In this document: positions 54,394-61,009 of the stretch, one piece after another
How the letters are laid out: each line of letters opens with the position of its first letter
Position numbering within the stretch: the first letter of the stretch is position 1
NCBI RefSeq assembly: GCF_000745775.1
Contig: NZ_JQJY01000004.1
Location: 558,001 to 622,000, forward strand
Source of the DNA: Flavobacterium sp. ASV13
GTDB taxonomy: Bacteria > Bacteroidota > Bacteroidia > Flavobacteriales > Flavobacteriaceae
Length of the DNA stretch: 64,000 bases
Direction of reading: 5' to 3'
Notes under the pieces: generated by a model
Databases searched by the model: none
What the model saw: only the letters and a program-made list of their open reading frames with translations
Told to the model about the DNA's origin: nothing
Program-made: the position numbers and the translations under genes

Positions 54394-54463
54394 TAGCCCC
54401 GATGGAAGCGACATCCTTTTGTGGTGGGGTTCACCACAAAAGATATAGCGGACAGCGGGACTA
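54394..54463. repeat. 70-bp intergenic repeat-like element
   Basis: The element starts TAGCCCCGATGGAAGCGACA and ends GCGGACAGCGGGACTA. The centre pairs TTTTGTGGTG (54417-54426) with CACCACAAAA (54432-54441) around GGGTT. The ends (TAGCCCCG and CGGGACTA) are partly complementary. It is far G/C-richer than its surroundings. I recall similar elements in other Flavobacterium genomes but cannot check; only one copy is in this window. Confidence 0.6.
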
Positions 54464-54566
54464 AACATTCTTATGAAAACCTTGTTTTCTGCTCCTTAAA
54501 AAATCTAAAAAAAGGCATAGTTGTTGAAAGTTAAAAAGATATATTTACACCTTCAAAAAATACAAC

Positions 54567-55754
54567 ATGCAAAAAATTACTTTTCTATTTTCTATATTAT
54601 TTTTAGCCTTTTCTTCGTGCGGTGTAAAAACAACCCAAGCTCTGATAAGCGACGGTAATTACGACGGCGCAATTGACCGTGCGGTTGAAGCTTTAAGAAC
54701 GAATAAAGATTCAAAAGGAAAACAGGATTATGTGTATCTGCTCGAAGAGGCTTTTGCTAAAGCGAAAGATAGAGACTTGCGTAATCTTGAAATGCTCAAC
54801 AAAGAAAATAATCCCGCAAATACTGAACGCATCTACAATACTTATATACAACTAAATAACCGTCAGGAAAAAATCAGACCTATTTTGCCTTTGAAATTAT
54901 TAAAGCAGGGAAGAAACGCTCTTTTTCCGTTTGACAATTATTCGAATGAAATTGTAAACAGCAAAAACGCACTTTCAAAATATCTGTATGAGAACGCTTC
55001 TGCTCTTTTGAAATCAAATAACAAAATGGATTTCAGAAAAGCTTACGATGATTTTGCCTATTTGGAAAGTTTAAATCCGAATTACAAAAATGCAAAAAAA
55101 CTGATGGACGATGCTCAGTTTAAAGGAACTGATTTTGTAGATGTTTATGCCAAAAATGAAACCAATATGGTAATCCCAAAAATGCTTCAGGACGATTTAT
55201 TGGATTTTAAAACTTATGGATTAAACGACAAATGGACGGTTTATCATAGTGCCAGACAAAAAAATGTAAAATACGATTACAGCCTGATTATTAATTTTAG
55301 AGATATTTATATTTCGCCTGAACAAATCAAAGAAAAGAAATTTACTAAAGAAAGACAGGTAAAAGATGGCGTAAAAACACTTTTGGACAGCCGAGGAAAA
55401 CCTGTAAAAGACAGTCTCGGAAAGGAAGTTAAAGTAGATAATTTTAAAATTCTTCGCGCAACTGTCTACGAATTTAGACAATTCAAATCGTGCCAGGTCA
55501 CTGCAAAAGTTGACTACGTCGATTTGAAATCGAATCAGCTGGTTCAAACATTTCCAATTAGCAGTGAATTTGTTTTTGAGAATATATATTCGACTTATAA
55601 AGGCGATAAAAATGCATGCGATGACAATTATCTTGGAAACTTCAATAAACGTGCGGTTTTGTTTCCGAATAACGAACAAATGGTTTATGACACGGGCGAA
55701 GACTTGAAAGCCAAACTAAAAGACATCATTATAAAGAATAAATTTAGACGGTAA
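54567..55754 (+). CDS. Lipoprotein with N-terminal TPR-like repeats
   Basis: A 395-residue predicted lipoprotein: signal MQKITFLFSILFLAFSSC with lipidated cysteine at 18. Residues 25-190 are helical and TPR-like (GNYDGAIDRAVEALRTNKDSK, then AYDDFAYLESLNPNYKNAKKL). The C-terminal half is beta-rich with a charged insertion (KEKKFTKERQVKDGVKTLLD, then KPVKDSLGKEVKVDN) and YEFRQFKSCQVTAKVDYVDL. The layout suggests a cell-envelope scaffold protein. I do not recognise a named family. A promoter-like TATATTTA lies at 54540-54547. Confidence 0.7.
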   Translation: MQKITFLFSILFLAFSSCGVKTTQALISDGNYDGAIDRAVEALRTNKDSKGKQDYVYLLEEAFAKAKDRDLRNLEMLNKENNPANTERIYNTYIQLNNRQEKIRPILPLKLLKQGRNALFPFDNYSNEIVNSKNALSKYLYENASALLKSNNKMDFRKAYDDFAYLESLNPNYKNAKKLMDDAQFKGTDFVDVYAKNETNMVIPKMLQDDLLDFKTYGLNDKWTVYHSARQKNVKYDYSLIINFRDIYISPEQIKEKKFTKERQVKDGVKTLLDSRGKPVKDSLGKEVKVDNFKILRATVYEFRQFKSCQVTAKVDYVDLKSNQLVQTFPISSEFVFENIYSTYKGDKNACDDNYLGNFNKRAVLFPNNEQMVYDTGEDLKAKLKDIIIKNKFRR

Positions 55755-55775
55755 TTATATAACACGATTATAAAG

Positions 55776-55807
55776 AAAAAGGCGCATTTTTAATGCGTCT
55801 TTTTTTG
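55776..55807 (+). terminator. Terminator of the TPR-like lipoprotein gene
   Basis: A stem of the type AAAGGCGCATT with AATGCGTCTTT (one G-T pair) is followed by a T run. Confidence 0.75.
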
Positions 55808-55846
55808 TTTAAGTTCTTTTCTTTAAAAAAAATATGCTTTTTTGAA

Positions 55847-55890
55847 TTGCGCAACCAAAAAGTTGCGTATATTTGCAACTTATTAGTTGC
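55847..55890 (+). promoter_or_regulatory. ArsR promoter with overlapping operator-like repeats
   Basis: TTG (55847-55849), 18 bases, then TATATTTG (55868-55875) form a promoter. The word GTTGC or its complement occurs four times: GCAAC at 55851-55855, GTTGC at 55862-55866, and the pair GCAACT-TATT-AGTTGC at 55875-55890. The last palindrome covers the expected transcription start, an ideal place for autorepression by the ArsR protein encoded next. Confidence 0.6.
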
Positions 55891-55907
55891 GTAATTCTAT
55901 TTTAAAA

Positions 55908-56234
55908 ATGAAACGAGATATTTTTCAGGCAATTGCCGATCCGACGCGAAGAGCAATTTTAGTTTTGATTTCTTCAACTGCATTAACGCCAAATGCAATT
56001 GCAGAACAATTTAAAACTACGAGACAAGCAGTTTCTAAACACATTAAAGTTTTAAACGAATGTGATTTATTGGAAGAAAAAAAACTGGGCAGAGAAATTT
56101 ATTATCAGCTCAAAATTGACAAAATGAAAGAAGTTGATCAATGGATGGAACAATTCAAGAAAATCTGGGAAAGTCGTTTCAGTCAATTGGATCAAGTATT
56201 ATTAAATTTAAAATCTAAAGAAAATGAAATCTGA
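55908..56234 (+). CDS. ArsR-family transcriptional repressor
   Basis: Starting at the ATG at 55908 gives 108 residues. A single winged-helix domain (about 5-80): DIFQAIADPTRRAILVLI, the recognition helix TTRQAVSKHIKVLNECDLL and wing EEKKLGREIYYQL. There are no metal-sensing cysteines (no CxC); this subgroup is typically coupled to SRPBCC/AHSA1 genes. Its last 11 bases overlap the following SRPBCC gene, indicating translational coupling. The repeats at 55847-55890 are its probable operator. An upstream TTG at 55887 is rejected because it lies within the operator. Confidence 0.92.
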   Translation: MKRDIFQAIADPTRRAILVLISSTALTPNAIAEQFKTTRQAVSKHIKVLNECDLLEEKKLGREIYYQLKIDKMKEVDQWMEQFKKIWESRFSQLDQVLLNLKSKENEI

Positions 56235-56724
56235 TCTTACAATGAATTTTTCCATAGATAAGGAAAATATAGCCGTAATTATAAAACGCGAATTCAATGC
56301 GTCATTGTCAAACGTTTGGGCAGCCTGGACAGAGGTTGAGATATTAGATCAATGGTGGGCGCCGGCTCCCTTCAAATCCAAAACAAAAAGCATGGAATTC
56401 AAGGAAGGCGGACGCAGATTATACGCCATGGTTGGGCCAGATGGTCAGGAACGTTGGAGTTTTTTTGATTATTCTTCCATTTCTCCAAAAACAAATTTCA
56501 AACATTCTTCTACTTTTTGCGATGCTGATGCAAATCCGGTTCCAAATATGGGAAGTTCATATTGGGATGTTACGTTTTCTGAAGAAGGCGATTTGACTGT
56601 TGTTGATATTGTAATAAAACGAGATAGTCTGGCCGAATTAGAAAAAGTCGTAGAAATGGGATTCAAAGAAGGATTTACAAGCACGCTTAAAATCTTGGAC
56701 AAAATTCTTGAAGCAGGCAAATAA
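56224..56724 (+). CDS. SRPBCC/AHSA1-domain protein, copy 1
   Basis: A 166-residue helix-grip protein of the activator-of-Hsp90-ATPase-like (AHSA1/START) family. Motifs: FNASLSNVWAAWTEVEILDQWWAPAPF, KSMEFKEGGRRLYAMVGPDG, and the C-terminal helix MGFKEGFTSTLKILDKIL. These proteins form a hydrophobic cavity for a small ligand. It overlaps the ArsR gene by 11 bases, and its paralogue follows 47 bases downstream. Function unknown. Confidence 0.9.
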   Translation: MKSDLTMNFSIDKENIAVIIKREFNASLSNVWAAWTEVEILDQWWAPAPFKSKTKSMEFKEGGRRLYAMVGPDGQERWSFFDYSSISPKTNFKHSSTFCDADANPVPNMGSSYWDVTFSEEGDLTVVDIVIKRDSLAELEKVVEMGFKEGFTSTLKILDKILEAGK

Positions 56725-56771
56725 AAATGCTTTGAACAAAATCAAATACTAATACATTTAAAATCAATATT

Positions 56772-57275
56772 ATGAAATCAAATCTTTTAATGAATTTTAC
56801 TGTAGATAAAGAAACGAGTACCGTAAATGTAAAACGTGAATTTAATGCATCATTGTCAGCTGTTTGGTCGGCGTGGACGGAAGCCGAAATTCTGGATCAA
56901 TGGTGGGCGCCGGCTCCGTGGAAGGCACGAACTAAAAGCATGGAATTTAAAGAAGGCGGACGCCGACTGTATGCAATGGTTGGTCCTGAAGGCGAAGAAC
57001 ATTGGGCAATTGCCGATTTTACTTCAATCAGCCCGAAGACAAATTTTAAATATTTAGATGCTTTCAGTGACAGCGAAGGAAATTTAAACAAAGAATTCCC
57101 TCGTTCTGACTGGGATGTCAATTTTTCTGAGCAAGGCGGTTCGACTTTTGTTGATATTGCCATCAAACACGAAAAACTTTCTGATTTGGAAATGATTATT
57201 CAGATGGGTTTCAAAGAAGGCTTTACAATTGCAATGGAAGGATTGGATGCCATTTTTGCTGAGAAAGCAAAATAA
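56772..57275 (+). CDS. SRPBCC/AHSA1-domain protein, copy 2
   Basis: A 167-residue paralogue of the preceding gene. It shares nearly unchanged blocks (LDQWWAPAP, TKSMEFKEGGRRLYAMVGP, MGFKEGFT), so the pair arose by tandem duplication. The cavity-lining middle part differs (HWAIADFTSISPKTNFKYLD against the WSFFDYSS version), so the ligands may differ. It ends the ArsR unit and is followed by a long terminator stem. Confidence 0.9.
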   Translation: MKSNLLMNFTVDKETSTVNVKREFNASLSAVWSAWTEAEILDQWWAPAPWKARTKSMEFKEGGRRLYAMVGPEGEEHWAIADFTSISPKTNFKYLDAFSDSEGNLNKEFPRSDWDVNFSEQGGSTFVDIAIKHEKLSDLEMIIQMGFKEGFTIAMEGLDAIFAEKAK

Positions 57276-57283
57276 ATCTATTC

Positions 57284-57344
57284 AATTTATAAAAAGACGA
57301 AAGTTCAAAAAATAAAAATTGTAACTTTCGTCTTTTTATAAATC
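57284..57344 (+). terminator. Terminator of the ArsR-SRPBCC unit
   Basis: AAAAAGACGAAAGTT (57291-57305) and AACTTTCGTCTTTTT (57323-57337) pair perfectly, and the stem extends outward through TTTAT/ATAAA to about 20 pairs. Confidence 0.8.
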
Positions 57345-57359
57345 ATTTTTACTTCTATA

Positions 57360-58229
57360 ATGAACAAGTTTTTTACTCTCACTTTTTTATTTCTTTCCAC
57401 AACAATAATTTTTAGTCAAAACAATAAATCTAAAACTACAGAAACCAACAAACCTTTTGTTTTAGGTGTTATTGACGAAATTCAATCAAAAGAATTAGGA
57501 GAAAAAAGAATCTTAAACATTTATCTTCCTGAAGGCTACAATCCAAGCGCAGATAAAAAATATCCTGTTATCTACTTATTAGACGGTTCTGCCAATGAAG
57601 ACTTTATTCATATTTCTGGATTAGTTCAATTTAATAGTTTCGAATGGATCAATCAGGTTCCAAAATCAATTGTAGTGGGTATTGCAACTGTTGACAGACG
57701 TAGAGATTTTACATTTCCGACTACTTTAGAAAATGATAAAACTCGTTTTCCAACAGCAGGACATTCTGATAAATTTATTGCTTTTATCGAAAAAGAATTA
57801 CAGCCTTTTATTGATAAAAAATACAAGACAACTGAATCAAAAATGATTATTGGCCAATCTCTGGGCGGACTATTGGAAACGGAAATCTTACTTAAAAAAC
57901 CTTCTCTTTTTAATAAATACGTTATCGTTAGTCCGAGTTTATGGTGGGATAATGCTTCTTTGCTAAATTCAGATTCTGAAATATTGAAAGAGAACTTTAA
58001 TCAAAAAACTGAAATTTATATCGCAGTAGGCAAAGAAGGTCTAACTCCAACCGCCATTCCGCGTGTCATGGAGGTGGATGCTAATTTATTGGCCGAAAAA
58101 ATAAAGTTTTCGAAAAATAAAAACATCAAAATATATTTTGATTATTTCCCTGAAGAAAATCACGGAACGATCTTGCATCCCGCGGTTGCAAATTCTTTCA
58201 AATTCTTTTATCCAATAGTTAAGGAGTAA
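57360..58229 (+). CDS. Exported esterase (IroE/esterase D-like)
   Basis: A 289-residue exported alpha/beta hydrolase with signal peptide (about 1-20, ending IIFSQ). The pattern matches siderophore-type or acetyl esterases: ILNIYLPEGYNPSADKKYPVIYLLDGS, VVGIATVDRRRDFTFPT, nucleophile IGQSLGGLLETEIL (Ser 167), and histidine in EENHGTI. Related in layout to the esterase at 33758 (LPEGY start, GxSLGG nucleophile). Substrate unknown. Single gene between two strong stem-loops. Confidence 0.88.
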   Translation: MNKFFTLTFLFLSTTIIFSQNNKSKTTETNKPFVLGVIDEIQSKELGEKRILNIYLPEGYNPSADKKYPVIYLLDGSANEDFIHISGLVQFNSFEWINQVPKSIVVGIATVDRRRDFTFPTTLENDKTRFPTAGHSDKFIAFIEKELQPFIDKKYKTTESKMIIGQSLGGLLETEILLKKPSLFNKYVIVSPSLWWDNASLLNSDSEILKENFNQKTEIYIAVGKEGLTPTAIPRVMEVDANLLAEKIKFSKNKNIKIYFDYFPEENHGTILHPAVANSFKFFYPIVKE

Positions 58230-58238
58230 AATAGATTT

Positions 58239-58290
58239 AAAATTGTGAAATGTAAATCAGCATAATGATCTACATTTCACAATTTTTTAT
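58239..58290 (+). terminator. Terminator of the esterase gene
   Basis: AAAATTGTGAAATGTA (58239-58254) and TACATTTCACAATTTT (58271-58286) are exact reverse complements, followed by T. The stem ends at the stop codon of the converging YifB gene. Confidence 0.8.
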
Positions 58291-59822
58291 CCCAACCAAC
58301 CTTCCCTATCGAGACTTCTATATTGAATTGCTTCTGCAATATGTGAAGAAATGATATTTGGAGCATTATCCAAATCTGCAATAGTTCTAGAAACTTTTAA
58401 AATTCGATCATAAGCACGTGCAGAGAGATTTAATCTTTCCATTGCTGTTTTCAGTAACTCTTTTGAAGGTTCGTCCAAAGCACAAAATTCACGAATAAGT
58501 TTACTGCTCATTTGAGCGTTGTAATGAACATTTTCGACCGTTTCAAATCTTTTGGTTTGAATTTCTCTAGCAGCTGTAACACGTTTACGAATTTCGACGC
58601 TGCTTTCTGCCTTTCTTTCGTCTGCCAATTTTTCGAACGGAACAGGAGTTACTTCTATATGAATATCAATTCGGTCTAAAAGCGGACCTGAAATTTTGCT
58701 CATATAACGCTGCATTTCGTGCGGTGATGAGGTATTCGGCATACTCGGATCATTAAAAAATCCACTCGGGCTTGGATTCATACTCGCCACCAACATAAAC
58801 GACGACGGATAAGTGACCGTAAATTTAGCTCTGGAAATCGTTACTTCACGATCTTCCAACGGCTGACGCATCACTTCGAGAACATCGCGTTTAAATTCTG
58901 GCAATTCATCCAAAAACAAAACACCATTATGTGCCATTGAAATTTCGCCTGGTTGTGGATAACTTCCTCCTCCGACGAGAGCGACGTTTGAAATGGTATG
59001 ATGCGGACTACGAAATGGTCGCTGATTCATTAAACCGACTTCTTTCAGTTTTCCGGCAACGCTGTGAATTTTAGTTGTTTCTAGTGCTTCACGCAAAGTC
59101 ATTGGAGGCAATATACTCGGAACACGTTTTGCCAACATTGTTTTTCCTGCGCCGGGCGGACCAATCAAAATAATATTATGACCGCCCGCGGCCGCAATTT
59201 CCATACAACGTTTAATGCTTTCCTGGCCTCTAACATCTGAAAAATCAAATTCAGGGAAATCTAGACTTTTATAAAATTCAGCACGAGTGTCAATCACTGT
59301 TGGTTGAAGCGTATCTTTTCCGGCAAAAAAGTCTATTATTTCCTGCAAATTCGAAACACCGTAAACATCTAATCCAGCCACAATTGCTGCTTCTTTTACG
59401 TTTTGAATTGGGAGAAAAAATCCTTTATAACCTTCTTCTTTTGCTTTTATAGCAATTGGCAAAGCGCCACGAATAGGCTGCAAACTTCCGTCTAATGAAA
59501 GTTCGCCCATAATAATATATTGTTCGATTTCGGGCGCTTTTATTTGGTCGGAACCAATTAATATTCCCATTGCGAGAGGCAAATCGTATGCTGAACCTTC
59601 TTTTCTGAGGTCGGCGGGCGCCATATTGATGGTTATTTTTTTGCCCGGAAGCATCAATCCGTTGTTCTTTAAAGCGGCTGCAATTCGATAACTGCTTTCT
59701 TTTATCGCATTATCCGGAAGCCCAACTAAATGATAACCAATTCCTTTATCCATATGGACTTCCATCGTAATCGTGGTTGCCTCTACTCCAAAAACGGCAC
59801 TTCCGTAAACTTTTACTAACAT
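58287..59822 (-). CDS. YifB/ComM-family Mg-chelatase-like AAA+ ATPase
   Basis: A 511-residue protein of standard YifB/ComM length. An N-terminal Lon-substrate-like domain (about 1-165: VYGSAVFGVEATTITMEVHM, then PADLRKEGSAYDLPLAMGIL) precedes an AAA+ domain with Walker A GPPGAGKT (about residue 220), Walker B VLFLDELPEF and the pre-sensor MNPSPSG. The C-terminal helical domain has LNLSARAYDRILKVSRTIADL. ComM is a branch-migration helicase that helps natural transformation in Vibrio and Haemophilus. The four-cysteine region usual in gammaproteobacterial ComM is replaced here by SPHEMQRY. A role in recombination is inferred from the family. Confidence 0.93.
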   Translation of the reverse strand: MLVKVYGSAVFGVEATTITMEVHMDKGIGYHLVGLPDNAIKESSYRIAAALKNNGLMLPGKKITINMAPADLRKEGSAYDLPLAMGILIGSDQIKAPEIEQYIIMGELSLDGSLQPIRGALPIAIKAKEEGYKGFFLPIQNVKEAAIVAGLDVYGVSNLQEIIDFFAGKDTLQPTVIDTRAEFYKSLDFPEFDFSDVRGQESIKRCMEIAAAGGHNIILIGPPGAGKTMLAKRVPSILPPMTLREALETTKIHSVAGKLKEVGLMNQRPFRSPHHTISNVALVGGGSYPQPGEISMAHNGVLFLDELPEFKRDVLEVMRQPLEDREVTISRAKFTVTYPSSFMLVASMNPSPSGFFNDPSMPNTSSPHEMQRYMSKISGPLLDRIDIHIEVTPVPFEKLADERKAESSVEIRKRVTAAREIQTKRFETVENVHYNAQMSSKLIREFCALDEPSKELLKTAMERLNLSARAYDRILKVSRTIADLDNAPNIISSHIAEAIQYRSLDREGWLG

Positions 59823-59900
59823 AATTATTCTTTCATTAATTGTTTTTAAAACTAATGAAAAAATAATTATTGTAAATATTTTATTACAAATAAATTTAAA

Positions 59901-60878
59901 TTAAAACGGCAATTTGATTTGCGTTTTAATCTCCTCCACAATTCTGCTCAAATCCAAGCAATTCTGATGCGACCAAAACTCGCTTTCAATTTGATTATTT
60001 CGAATACAATTATTGCACTCGATAATTTCATGCGAATATCCTTTTCCTAAAACTGGCAAACTGATAACAGCTTCTTTTTCTTCGCCTATAAATAAAGAAT
60101 ATCCATCTGCAACAAACCAAGGTGAATTCAATTCGATTCTTCCTTTACTTCCAGCGATAACCGCTTTCATATCGGAATCGGAAACTATGGAAGCGTGTAA
60201 AATCGATTGTGCTTTTTCATATTGCAAAATCATAGAAGTCTGCAGATCAATATCATTTTTATGTTTTATAGCTTTTGCCACTATTTCCTTCGGATTTCCT
60301 AATAGTATATAAGACAGAAATAAGGGATAAACGCCAATATCAAACAATGCACCTCCGCCCAGTTTTTTATCAAAAAGTCTAAGATTTTCGGTTTCGCTTC
60401 CGCGGAAAGCAAAATCAGCATTTATGTATTTTACTTCACCAATTTTTCCGTTTTCAATTTTCTGCAAAACTTCTTTTACTGACGGAATAAATCGCGTCCA
60501 GAAAGCTTCCATAAAAAACTTATTATTCTTTTTTGAAGCTTCAATCATTCGAGTGGCATCGGAATATGAAAGTGCCAAAGGTTTTTCGCATAAAACGTGT
60601 TTACCACTTTCTAAAGCTCTAATCGATAATTCAGCGTGCGAATCGTGTGGCGTGGCTATGTAAATAATTTCGACTTCTTTATCAGTAAAAATCGTCTCAT
60701 ACGAATCGTAAGCTTTTGCACAATTGTATTTTTGAGCAAAATCTTTTGCTTTTTCTAAATCTCTCGAAGCAACCGCCGTCAATTCAGCATCTTCTAACAA
60801 CATTAAATCAGTCGCAAATTGATTGGCTATATTTCCTAAACCAATTATTCCCCATTTTATTTTTTGTGAATTTTTCAT
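59901..60878 (-). CDS. Gfo/Idh/MocA-family oxidoreductase
   Basis: The ATG at 60878 gives 325 residues; TTG 60905 and ATG 60902 upstream only add residues before the Rossmann strand. The NAD(P) site is IKWGIIGLGNIANQFATDL, and the second signature IATPHDSHAELSIRALESGKHVLCEKPLA carries the catalytic-site lysine. The C-terminal beta-sheet domain has FAFRGSETENLRLFDKKLGGGALFDIGVYPL. Family enzymes oxidise or reduce sugars, inositols or trans-dihydrodiols; the GGGALFDIGVYPL form is common in dihydrodiol/glucose-fructose types. Single gene. Substrate not assignable. Confidence 0.92.
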   Translation of the reverse strand: MKNSQKIKWGIIGLGNIANQFATDLMLLEDAELTAVASRDLEKAKDFAQKYNCAKAYDSYETIFTDKEVEIIYIATPHDSHAELSIRALESGKHVLCEKPLALSYSDATRMIEASKKNNKFFMEAFWTRFIPSVKEVLQKIENGKIGEVKYINADFAFRGSETENLRLFDKKLGGGALFDIGVYPLFLSYILLGNPKEIVAKAIKHKNDIDLQTSMILQYEKAQSILHASIVSDSDMKAVIAGSKGRIELNSPWFVADGYSLFIGEEKEAVISLPVLGKGYSHEIIECNNCIRNNQIESEFWSHQNCLDLSRIVEEIKTQIKLPF

Positions 60879-61009
60879 AAATGTCCTATATACACTATCC
60901 ATCAACGATTTACCTGAATTTTCATCTAAAATAGAGAAAAAACATTTTGGAAAATTAAAACTTATCTAACATATTTTCATATTTTTAGCAACAAATTAGC
61001 AAATACTAT

